64,000 nt of DNA from Flavobacteriales bacterium (lineage in GTDB: Bacteria > Bacteroidota > Bacteroidia > Flavobacteriales_F > PHOS-HE28): NCBI GenBank assembly GCA_016788635.1, contig JAEUSU010000005.1, positions 124,001-188,000 of the forward strand, in the 5' to 3' direction. Below, piece by piece: positions 20,301 to 26,784 of the stretch (position 1 is the stretch's first letter; every line of letters begins with the position of its first letter). The translations under genes were made by a program, and so were the position numbers. A model generated the notes under the pieces. That model searched no databases. It worked only from the letters and a program-made list of their open reading frames with translations, and was not told the origin of the DNA.

Positions 20301-22641
20301 ACCGGCGGGCACCACCTGGGCCTTCACCTACACCCTGCCTCCATCGGCCGGGTGCGCGAGCGTATCCGCCACGGTCACGGTAACCGTGCTGCTCAGCCCG
20401 AACGCCGGCCAGGATGGCAACCTGCAGGTGTGCAGCAATGGCCCCATCGTGAACCTGGGCACACCCATCGGCGGTGATCCCGGAGGCACGTGGTATGATC
20501 CGGTGTACAATGTGATCACGGGCCAGTTCAACCCTTCCTCTGGAACTCCTGGTCCCTACACTTACGTGGTGGGCGCCATAGGCAGTTGTGCGGCGGATTC
20601 CGCAGTGGTCACCATCAGTGTTACGCAGGCGCCGAACGCGGGCTCCAATGGCAGCCTGTTCATTTGCTCCAACCAGGCACCGGTGGCGCTGATCAACCAC
20701 TTGGGCGGAATGCCCCAGGCCGGAGGCAACTGGGTGGGCCCGGGCATGGCCCCGCATTCAGGTGTGTACAACCCGGTGGTGGATGGTACGGGCCTGTACG
20801 TGTATACCGTCACCGGACAACTTCCGTGTGCCAACGCTGTTGCGTCGGTTTTTGTCTCCGAGTTCCAGGCACCGAACGCGGGTGGGGACAATACCATTGA
20901 TGTATGCTCCAGCCAGCCGCAGTTCAATATGCGGCTCTTCCTCGGCGGTTCACCTCCTCCTGGCGGAAGCTGGTTCGATGCCACGTGGGCGCCACACAGT
21001 ACGTTCTTCAACCCGGCGGTGGACGTGACAGGGCCTTACCACTACGTGCTCTCCGGTACGTCCCCGTGCGTCAACGACACGGCCACCTTGTTCGTGAACC
21101 TTGTTCAGGCAGCGAATACAGGTACCGGTGGCACGCTGAATGTCTGTGCGTCCAATTCAGCCATCAACCTGTTCAACGGATTGAGCGGCACGCCCACACC
21201 GGGTGGAACGTGGATCGATCTGGGCGCCACGGGTGCATTGACGGGAAATGTGTTCAACCCCTCGCTGGTGGGCCCGGGCAGCTACCTCTTCCGTTATCTG
21301 CTGGCCGCGAATGGCCCCTGCACGGCGGATTCCACCACGGTCACGGTGGTCGTGGATGCAGGCGCGAACCCCGGATCGGATTCGAGCGTCACCATTTGCG
21401 GCGGACTTGTCGCGTATGATCTTTTCCAAGCCCTTGGGGGCTCTCCCGATCCGGGTGGCATCTGGATCGACCTGGTGGGCACCGGCGCATTGTCCGGCTC
21501 CATCCTGAACCCGAGCCTGTTGGCGCCAGGCACCACGGTTTCCTACGGCTACCAGGTGAGCGATCCGGGCTGTGGCGAAGCCCTGGCCACGGTGCAGGTT
21601 ACCGTAACGACCTACCCGGACCCCGGTGCAGGCACCACGGTGGCCTTGTGCAGTACCTCGGATCCTGTGGACCTCTTCACCTTGCTGGGCGGTACGCCAC
21701 AGACAGGAGGCATTTGGACCGATCCGAACGGTACGGCGAGCGGCTCACTCTTCACCCCGGGCACAAGCCTGCCTGGCGCGTGGAGCTATACCCTTGCCGG
21801 TACGGCTCCCTGTAATGACTCTTCCTCCGTGGTGCTGGTGCAGGTGAACAACCCGGCGAATGCCGGCGACGATGGCGACCTGCTCGCGTGCAACACTTCC
21901 GCCACCCTGGACCTGAGCACCGGCTTGAGCAACGATGCCCAACCGGGGGGTGACTGGACGGATGTGGGGCAGACCGGGCAATTGAACGGCAACGTGCTGA
22001 CCGTTCAAGGCATGGCACCGGGCACCTACATCTTCCTCTACACGGTCACGGTGCCGGGCTGTGGTGCGGATGTGGCCCAAGTGGTGGTGGAAGTGGTGGA
22101 GGGGGTGACCGTGAGCGACCTCACCGCCACCTGCAACGAAACAGACCGCACCTACATCGTGTCCTTCGTGATCTCGGGTGGCGATCCAGCCACGTACAGC
22201 GTCACCGGTGTGGCGGGAACGCTCGCACCAACGGCGCCCTATCTGTTCGTTAGCGCACCCCTGTTCACCAGCCAGCCCTTCAGCATTGCGGTGGACGATC
22301 AGCATGAATGTGATCCAAAGGTGCTGGAAGGCGTGTCGCCCTGCGACTTTGAGGACGAGGTCTTCGTGCCGGGCTCCTTCTCACCCAACGGGGACAACAT
22401 CAATGATCTGCTGCTGATCCCGGGGATCGAAGGCTTCCCCTTGAACCGGCTGGAGATCTTCAACCGCTGGGGCGACAAGGTGTACGTGGCCGACGGTTAT
22501 GACAACGCGCAACGACGGTGGGATGGCACCAGCGATCGGGCCGGCCTGCCTGGCTTGCTGCCCGGTGGCACCTACTTCTTCACGCTCGACCTGGGCAACG
22601 GCAGCCCCGTGCGCTCGGGTTACATCCAGTTGATCCGATGA
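14347..22641 (+). CDS. Giant repeat adhesin with CUB-like N-terminus and CHU_C sorting domain (2764 aa)
   Basis: This is a second predicted T9SS-exported surface protein. A long signal peptide (to about residue 38, ending RVCAQ) precedes a CUB-like domain (about 40-160; GNYGDNEDL, DRLTIHDGTST, GCLTLHWESDGS). About 30 tandem repeats of about 80 aa follow (about 163-2585), each with NAGTxGxxxVCSN, LLGGxPxxGGxW and PGVYTYTVxGxxPC. A short linker domain and a CHU_C CTD (FSPNGDNINDLLL, IFNRWGDKVY) end the protein. No ATG is available near the signal peptide; TTG at 14347 or GTG at 14350 are the candidate starts, and both sit just after a promoter box. The stop overlaps the ATG of PorP copy 3. The ligand is unknown. 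Confidence 0.9.
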   Translation: MVISVLRNVLLPVFNDRLLRVFILLLASLLGGGRVCAQTLLISNGASWNACSGNFFDSGGATGNYGDNEDLVASLCPSGGPGSTPATSLLFTTWSIAPGTSDRLTIHDGTSTADPVLVVGDGLASLLGQTIVATGPTGCLTLHWESDGSVNAAGWSAHVTTGPNAGTNSAVSVCTNSAPFVMTSLLGGSPDPGGQWTAPGGSPHSATFDPASDPAGVYLYTVSGTGTCADSTASLTVTVNSPSDAGTSGSITVCSNAAPFPLFSQLGGAPQVGGAWTLGGTPVSSTFTPGLSTPGVYTYTVPGLFPCANASSTVTVSVVLAPEPGLSNSISICGNEPVFNLIDRLNGTPAAGGSWTGPGSLPHGPTFNPAVDAPGVYTYTVTGTAPCANGAATLTISVVPPPNAGTSSSIALCSTDGSTSLLGALGGSPDANGTWTAPGGGPHSGTFIPGTSIPGVYTYNVPGLSPCPAAVSTVTINVSTAPNAGINGSITVCSDAASFALLAQLGGTPNAGGSWTQPGGGAHTGTFLPGTNPAGVYTYTVPGTAPCAAATATVTVGVVLAPNPGTNASITKCSIDAPFGLFPVLGGSPAGGGAWTAPGGAPHSGTFIPGTNAPGVYTYTVAGTAPCIARSATVTVNVVNAANAGSNGSVTLCSTDPPTPLINHLGGSPQAGGSWTRPSGTSFGGTYDPANVNHLPGIYTYTVIGAAPCPNASATVLVTENQAPNAGSNGSTTVCSTSGAFALNSLLGGTPNGSGSWLAPGNLPTSSTFTPGVSAPGVYTYVVPGIAPCVNDSAFVTVNVSTAPNAGTNGALEICSNGAPVALLGLLGGTPDAGGTWTRPGGMSHSGVYDPAVNNSGVYTYTVAGVAPCANATASVTVSEFQQPNAGTSNTVQVCSNNPSFQLFNFLGGSPQTGGAWTYAGSPVSGTFSPGTSPAGVYTYTLTGTPPCTNATATITVTVNPAPFAGLDGELTICSDQGVVDLFSALGPTYDLGGTWIDQDGTGQLSGSFFNPAGLPPGTYNFRYEVPGAGPCSGDHAHVDVIIVSQLNAGNDGTANVCGSNANYNLFNCLGGSAQPGGTWIDLNATGALSGQFFNATLVPAGTYLFRYRLTGTLSCVADSSTATITVIAPPNAGGNGTASFCSNGPAVNLINFLTGSPQAGGSWNGPGPGPFTGFYNPATNNPGTYTYTVSGSPPCPSASATVTVSEAQAPNAGGSNAVAFCSNGPSVNMTSLLLGSPQAGGTWTNPSGQTVSATFVPGASPPGVYTYTVPGTFPCTNAVATLSITVNPAPNAGNNGTLTLCSNSGPAVLFNSLGGSPLGGGTWIAPGGGGHSGVFIPGVDVAGAYVYTVNGLTPCASAQATVTVLVNQAPNAGTSTSIELCSNGAAVDLFTLLGGTPDPTGSWTLGGVPVGSLFIPGVSTQGTYVYTVNGIAPCTSAQATVTVTVNAAPSAGASASIVVCSSQIAFPLIDALGGAPCSNGTWTAPGGGPFNGIFVPASSAPGVYQYACPGTPPCAPVTSTVTVVVNLAANAGADANLTLCSSSGSVPLFASLTGAQVGGTWTRPGGLPHSGIFNPAIDVPGAYTYTVNGLAPCVSDQSVVTVVVNQAPNAGSNGTITVCSNQFPFALVTVLNGSPGGGGTWTGPGGTGSNGIFIPGSSTPGVYTYTISGLPPCGNASATVTVFQNMAPNAGTSNAIAVCSDAASFPLVTGLLGSPNVTGSWVLSGVGPVGPTFVPGTSAAGQYVYTVAGAAPCSSSTATLTILQSTAANAGINTAVQLCSNSPAVPLVSLLGGTPQTNGQWFRPDGTLHGNNYNPALHPSGLYTYVVPAISPCLPDSSTVLVNLIPAPQAGTNAAVTACVGTSSIDLFDALGGTPQPGGTWQDVNGTGALAGNILNPSMLSPGTYAFVYTVTGNPPCVNASAQVTVTLTNALNAGTSSSAQVCQSQVAVDLFTLLGGTPQPGGNWSDDNASGALIGGVFNATAVPAGTTWAFTYTLPPSAGCASVSATVTVTVLLSPNAGQDGNLQVCSNGPIVNLGTPIGGDPGGTWYDPVYNVITGQFNPSSGTPGPYTYVVGAIGSCAADSAVVTISVTQAPNAGSNGSLFICSNQAPVALINHLGGMPQAGGNWVGPGMAPHSGVYNPVVDGTGLYVYTVTGQLPCANAVASVFVSEFQAPNAGGDNTIDVCSSQPQFNMRLFLGGSPPPGGSWFDATWAPHSTFFNPAVDVTGPYHYVLSGTSPCVNDTATLFVNLVQAANTGTGGTLNVCASNSAINLFNGLSGTPTPGGTWIDLGATGALTGNVFNPSLVGPGSYLFRYLLAANGPCTADSTTVTVVVDAGANPGSDSSVTICGGLVAYDLFQALGGSPDPGGIWIDLVGTGALSGSILNPSLLAPGTTVSYGYQVSDPGCGEALATVQVTVTTYPDPGAGTTVALCSTSDPVDLFTLLGGTPQTGGIWTDPNGTASGSLFTPGTSLPGAWSYTLAGTAPCNDSSSVVLVQVNNPANAGDDGDLLACNTSATLDLSTGLSNDAQPGGDWTDVGQTGQLNGNVLTVQGMAPGTYIFLYTVTVPGCGADVAQVVVEVVEGVTVSDLTATCNETDRTYIVSFVISGGDPATYSVTGVAGTLAPTAPYLFVSAPLFTSQPFSIAVDDQHECDPKVLEGVSPCDFEDEVFVPGSFSPNGDNINDLLLIPGIEGFPLNRLEIFNRWGDKVYVADGYDNAQRRWDGTSDRAGLPGLLPGGTYFFTLDLGNGSPVRSGYIQLIR
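14832..22100 (+). repeat. About 30 tandem NAG...VCSN repeats (about 240 nt each)
   Basis: I counted about 30 units by the (N/S)AG...C start motif. Most have two cysteines, one after the start motif and one in a PC near the end. Two subtypes alternate irregularly: the common PGGxPHSGTFxPG type, and a GGTWIDxxxTGALSG type (for example near 17320, 17570, 19980, 21210 and 21460). Confidence 0.85.
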
Positions 22642-23564
22642 ACCGCCGCACCATACCCTTCCTCGGTGCCGCCGTGCTGCTGGCGGGTGTGTCCTTGCGC
22701 ACCGTTGCACAACAGGATCCGCTCTTCAGTCAGTACATGTTCAACACGCTGGCCTTCAATCCCGCTTATGCCGGGCAGGCCGATGTGCTCAGCTTCGTCG
22801 GAACCCTGCGCGAGCAGTGGGTGGGATTGGACGGTGCGCCTTCCACGCAATGCCTGGCGGTGAACAGCCCGTTACGCAAGCAGAGCCTGGCCCTGGGAGG
22901 CTTGTTCCTGCACGACCGCATCGGCCCTTCGCGCCAGACGGCCTTTTACGCCGACTTTGCCTACCGCATCCGCACTGGTGAGAACAGCCGCCTGGCCTTT
23001 GGCCTTTCCGGTGGGGCCATGCTCTACCAGGCCGACCTGTCATCCCTGCCCACAGTGGAACAGGATCCCGCCAACGCCAACATCAAGGGCGAGTGGGCGC
23101 CCAACTTCGGCTTCGGTATGTATTGGTGGAGCAAGCGCCACTACCTGGGCATTTCCGCCCCCAAATTGCTCACCAACGAGCTGAACGCCACCACGGGCAC
23201 CATCGTCTCTTATGGTGAAGCGCGTCATTACTTTCTCATGGGCGGCATGGTCTTCGACCTTGGGCGCGACGTCAAATTCAAGCCCTCCTTCCTGTTGCGT
23301 GCGGTGGAGGGTGCGCCATTCTCCGCGGATATCAACGCCAATTTTCTGCTGCGTGAGAAACTCTGGTTCGGTGGCATGTACCGCCTGGGCAACTCCTTCG
23401 GGATCATGTTCCAGTACCTCATCACCGATCAGCTCCGCTTCGGGTATGCGTTCGACCTCACCACCACATCAATGCGTGCATACAACAACGGCACGCATGA
23501 GCTCATGATCGGTTACGACATGCGTTTCGCCAAGGGCAAGGCTGTTTCCCCGCGCTACTTCTGA
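22638..23564 (+). CDS. PorP/SprF family outer-membrane protein (copy 3)
   Basis: This 308-aa protein is the third PorP/SprF barrel of the locus and the most canonical. After the signal peptide (about 1-24, ending TVAQ) it reads QDPLFSQYMFNTLAFNPAYA, the textbook family start, then TLREQWVGLDGAPSTQ. The C-terminal part has FGYAFDLTTTSMRAYNNGTH followed by HELMIGYDM. The ATG overlaps the stop of the 2764-aa adhesin (ATGA), so translation is coupled and the adhesin is its likely cargo. It is followed 2 bp later by a PorE-like gene, as in Flavobacterium sprF loci where an OmpA-family gene follows. Confidence 0.92.
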   Translation: MNRRTIPFLGAAVLLAGVSLRTVAQQDPLFSQYMFNTLAFNPAYAGQADVLSFVGTLREQWVGLDGAPSTQCLAVNSPLRKQSLALGGLFLHDRIGPSRQTAFYADFAYRIRTGENSRLAFGLSGGAMLYQADLSSLPTVEQDPANANIKGEWAPNFGFGMYWWSKRHYLGISAPKLLTNELNATTGTIVSYGEARHYFLMGGMVFDLGRDVKFKPSFLLRAVEGAPFSADINANFLLREKLWFGGMYRLGNSFGIMFQYLITDQLRFGYAFDLTTTSMRAYNNGTHELMIGYDMRFAKGKAVSPRYF

Positions 23565-23566
23565 TC

Positions 23567-25756
23567 ATGGCGCACCGCATCTCCGCCCTTCTTTTTTTCC
23601 TGGCGCTGCTGCCCGCATCGGTGGTGCGTGCGCAAAGTCGCCCGGATGCGCACGTGCGCGCGGGTGATCGCTACTTCAAGCAGCTGGCCTATGCCCGGGC
23701 GATCGATGAATACGTGAGCGCCACGGAGAAGGGCGCATTGAACGAGCATGTGACACGGCGCCTGGCAGAGAGCTACATGCGCGTGGGCAACACCGAACAG
23801 GCCGAACGCTGGTACGCCATGGCGGTGAAGTACCTGAACCGCGACCCGAGGGATGTGTACAACTACGCCCAGGTGTTGCGCAGCAATGCCAAGTATGAAC
23901 TGGCCGAGGAATGGATGGACCGCTACCTGGCGCTCTCCGCACCCGACGGCCCTGTGCGTCGCAGCAACATCACGGAGTATGCCCGCAAGTTCACGCTCGA
24001 TACCGACCGCTTCACCGTACGACCGGTGTCGGTGAACTCCTTGGGAACGGATATGGCACCCGCCTGGGCGGGCGACGGCCGCCTGCTCTTTGCTTCCACA
24101 CGGGGTGATGGCGTGGCCGTGAAACGCACCTCCGCATGGAACGGAGAGTCCTTCCTGGACCTCTACAGTGCGCACGTCACCAGTGAGGGTGATCTCAAGG
24201 ACGTGCAGCTCGTGAAGGGCGATGCCAACAGTGCCATGCACGACGGGCCCGCCGTGGTGGCCGTGAATGGCGCGCGCGACCTGTGGCTCACGCGGAACAG
24301 CGCGCAACGGAGCCGCACGGGCATCAGCCGCCTGGGGATCTACCACCTGCGCTGGAACGGCATCGAGTGGAAGGGTGTGGAGCCCTTCCTTTATAACAAC
24401 CCCGAGTGCAATGTGGGCCACGCGGCGCTTTCACCGGATGGCAAGCGCATGTACTTCATGAGCGACATGCCCGGCGGCTTTGGTGGTGCGGACCTGTACA
24501 TGTGCCGCGACATGGGTGGCCACTGGGGCGAGCCGGAGAACCTGGGCGAGCAGGTGAACACATCCGGCAATGAGGTTTTCCCCTTCGTGGGGGCCGATGG
24601 CACGCTCTACTTCGCCAGCAACGGGCATCCCGGGTTGGGAGGACTTGACCTGTTCGCCTCGCCACAAGGACAGAAGGGCATGCATCAGGTGGTCATCAAT
24701 CTGGGCGCACCGGTGAACAGCTCCAAGGACGACTTCGCCTTCATCATTGATGCACAGGAGCGCTCCGGCTTCTTCACCAGCGCCCGCAATGGCCGCGACG
24801 ACCTCTACTCCTTTGTGATGCACCGTCCCCTGGAGCAACGCTACATGTGCACCGGCACCGTGTTCGATGATGAGTACGAGACGCCCGTGATCGAGCTGGA
24901 AGTGCGCCTGCTGGACAATGCCGGCAACCTGGTGGCCACCGCCATGACCGATGCCCGTGGCACGTACACCTTCGCGGTGGAGAAGGACCGCGAGTACCGT
25001 GTGAAGGCTTCCATGAAGGGGCGCTTCGATGCGGAACAGTACCTGAGCACGGATGGTGAGGACCAGCGCCAGATCATGGTGCGCGACCTGCACCTGGTGC
25101 CCGACGCGGGCGTATGGCTGCGTGGCGTGGCGCGGTACAAGGACCGTCCCGGGTCCATCCCGGAGATGATCGTGAGCCTGGTGAACCTCAGCAGCTTTTC
25201 CACCGAGACGCGCACCACCGGTGATGCCGGCGACTTCAACTTCCGCCTGCAGCCCAATGAGAAATATGAGGTGCTGCTGGAGAAGCCGGGCTATTTCAGC
25301 ATGAGCGTGCCCGTGACCACCGCAGGCATGCGCCAGGGCGTGATCGACCTGAACCAGGCACGCGAACTCGCCTTCGAGCCGGTGCAGGTGGGCAAAGGTG
25401 TGCGGTTGAAGTATGTGCGTTGGGCGCAGGGCAGCGTACAGTTGGACCCCGTCGCCAAGGCGGAGCTGGAGGCCCTTGCGGAACGACTGCTTGTGAACCG
25501 CGACCTGAACGTGGAGATCGGCGTGCACGGTGACGCACGCGGCGATGTGGCCGCCGAGTTGAAGCTGAGCCAGAAACGCGCCGATGCCATCGTGGACTTC
25601 CTGCGCACGAAGGGAGTTCCCAAGGAACGGTTGACCGGCAAGGGCTACGGTGCCACACGGCTGCTGAACCAGTGCGCGCCCGGTGTGCAGTGCACCGAGG
25701 AGGAGCATGCCGAGAACCGGCGCAGCGAGTATACCATCACCAGCATTCGCGAGTGA
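23567..25756 (+). CDS. PorE-like TPR / WD40-like propeller / OmpA-C protein
   Basis: This 729-aa protein has the PorE domain order: signal peptide (1-23), TPR-like helices (about 25-145), PD40/WD40-like beta propeller (about 155-410; SPDGKRMYFMSDMPGGFGGA), carboxypeptidase-regulatory-like beta domain (about 425-590) and a C-terminal OmpA peptidoglycan-binding domain (about 610-729; NRDLNVEIGVHGDARGD, LSQKRADAIVDFL, ENRRSEYTI). In Porphyromonas, PorE is thought to anchor the T9SS outer-membrane ring to peptidoglycan. Unlike PorE of that species it shows no lipobox cysteine after the signal peptide. It starts 2 bp after PorP copy 3, so it probably belongs to the same transcription unit. A role as anchor for this adhesin-PorP set is an inference from domain order and context. 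Confidence 0.88.
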   Translation: MAHRISALLFFLALLPASVVRAQSRPDAHVRAGDRYFKQLAYARAIDEYVSATEKGALNEHVTRRLAESYMRVGNTEQAERWYAMAVKYLNRDPRDVYNYAQVLRSNAKYELAEEWMDRYLALSAPDGPVRRSNITEYARKFTLDTDRFTVRPVSVNSLGTDMAPAWAGDGRLLFASTRGDGVAVKRTSAWNGESFLDLYSAHVTSEGDLKDVQLVKGDANSAMHDGPAVVAVNGARDLWLTRNSAQRSRTGISRLGIYHLRWNGIEWKGVEPFLYNNPECNVGHAALSPDGKRMYFMSDMPGGFGGADLYMCRDMGGHWGEPENLGEQVNTSGNEVFPFVGADGTLYFASNGHPGLGGLDLFASPQGQKGMHQVVINLGAPVNSSKDDFAFIIDAQERSGFFTSARNGRDDLYSFVMHRPLEQRYMCTGTVFDDEYETPVIELEVRLLDNAGNLVATAMTDARGTYTFAVEKDREYRVKASMKGRFDAEQYLSTDGEDQRQIMVRDLHLVPDAGVWLRGVARYKDRPGSIPEMIVSLVNLSSFSTETRTTGDAGDFNFRLQPNEKYEVLLEKPGYFSMSVPVTTAGMRQGVIDLNQARELAFEPVQVGKGVRLKYVRWAQGSVQLDPVAKAELEALAERLLVNRDLNVEIGVHGDARGDVAAELKLSQKRADAIVDFLRTKGVPKERLTGKGYGATRLLNQCAPGVQCTEEEHAENRRSEYTITSIRE

Positions 25757-25758
25757 GC

Positions 25759-26190
25759 ATGAAGATCTCGGGCCTCTTTCATCGCAGTGTGCGCCATGCG
25801 CTGCTCCTGCCGGTCATCCTAAGTGGCCTGCAAGCCTTGGCGCAGCAGTCCGCCGGGTGTGTGCTCCAACCGAAGGAGTTCCAGGAGAAGTACCGTAATG
25901 CACCGGGTATCGTGGTGGATGTGCGCACCCCGGAGGAGTGTGCCGAGGGCATCATCGAAGGGGCCGTGCAGATCGACTTCCGGGCGAGCGATGCACGGGA
26001 ACGGCTGAAGCAGCTGGACCGTGCCAAGCCGGTGTACCTGTACTGTGCCGCAGGTGGCCGCAGCTACCAGGCCGCCAGATTCCTGCGTGAGCAGGGCTAT
26101 GTTCAGCTGTGCGAACTGGAAGGTGGCATGGGTGCCTGGCGCGATGCCGGCATGCCCGTCGTGCTGCCCGGAAGCGGCGGAAAGCGGTAG
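25759..26190 (+). CDS. Secreted rhodanese-like domain protein
   Basis: This 143-aa protein has a signal peptide (about 1-29, ending ALAQQ) and one rhodanese domain. The domain shows the CH2A-like VVDVRTPEECAEGIIEGAVQ segment and the active-site loop CAAGGRS, whose cysteine would carry the persulfide. Single-domain periplasmic rhodaneses transfer sulfur or act as redox helpers; the substrate here is unknown. It starts 2 bp after the PorE-like gene, so it is likely the last gene of that unit. I chose the ATG at 25759 for the signal peptide. Its last 88 bases overlap the 3' end of the convergent deacetylase gene. Confidence 0.85.
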   Translation: MKISGLFHRSVRHALLLPVILSGLQALAQQSAGCVLQPKEFQEKYRNAPGIVVDVRTPEECAEGIIEGAVQIDFRASDARERLKQLDRAKPVYLYCAAGGRSYQAARFLREQGYVQLCELEGGMGAWRDAGMPVVLPGSGGKR

Positions 26191-26777
26191 CCCTGCTTCA
26201 GGAAGTGCTTCACCGTGCGGGGAAAGGCGTAACGCATGCGCTCCTCGCTCAGCAGGTTGTCGTGGAAGACCAGGATCGATCCCGATCGCGCGCGCCGGAT
26301 AGTGTCCTGAAGCACGTGTTCCGGTGAAAGCCGGCTGTCGAAGTCGCCGGTGAGCACATCCCAGAAGACCAGCTCGAAGTGCTGCCGCAGGGCCCAGGCC
26401 TGGGGCAGGGTGATACGCCCGTAAGGCGGCCGGAAGAGGCGGTTGCCGGTGCGCGCCTGGCATTGCAACGTGTCCCGCACATATTCCGAACAGCTGGTGT
26501 GCCAGCCGTTCACGTGTGTCTCCGTGTGGTTGCCCACGCCGTGACCTTCCGCGCGAATGCGCGTGTAGATCTCCGGGTGCTGTGCGATGTGCCTGCCGAT
26601 GCAGAAGAAGGTGGCCTGCACGCCGAGGTCGCGCAGCGTGTCCAGCACCCACGGCGTCAGCTCGGGGATGGGGCCATCATCGAAGGTGAGGTAGAGCACC
26701 TTCTCCCTGGCAGGCAGGCGCCGCACCCACCGGATGCCCGGTGGGTGCAGCCATGCCGTGGCCTTCAGGGCGGCCAT
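26103..26777 (-). CDS. Polysaccharide deacetylase (NodB homology) family protein
   Basis: This 224-aa protein has the NodB fold of carbohydrate esterase family 4, which removes acetyl groups from chitin-like or peptidoglycan sugars. It shows motif 1 (YLTFDDGP), the metal-binding GNHTETHVNGWH (motif 2) and RPPYGRI (motif 3), and HDN near the end, so the catalytic Asp and metal-binding His residues are present. There is no obvious signal peptide. The last 25 or so residues, rich in Pro and Ser, lie in the 88-nt overlap with the rhodanese gene and go beyond the usual domain end. It starts 7 bp after the DUF2723 gene on the same strand, so it is probably cotranscribed with it. Confidence 0.92.
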   Translation of the reverse strand: MAALKATAWLHPPGIRWVRRLPAREKVLYLTFDDGPIPELTPWVLDTLRDLGVQATFFCIGRHIAQHPEIYTRIRAEGHGVGNHTETHVNGWHTSCSEYVRDTLQCQARTGNRLFRPPYGRITLPQAWALRQHFELVFWDVLTGDFDSRLSPEHVLQDTIRRARSGSILVFHDNLLSEERMRYAFPRTVKHFLKQGYRFPPLPGSTTGMPASRQAPMPPSSSHS

Positions 26778-26784
26778 GTCCTGC

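Noticed and set aside
4725..22100. Periodic repeats as a CRISPR-like or satellite array
   Set aside because: The periods of about 237-240 nt are whole codons, the reading frame is unbroken and the units encode known or domain-like protein repeats, so they are coding repeats.
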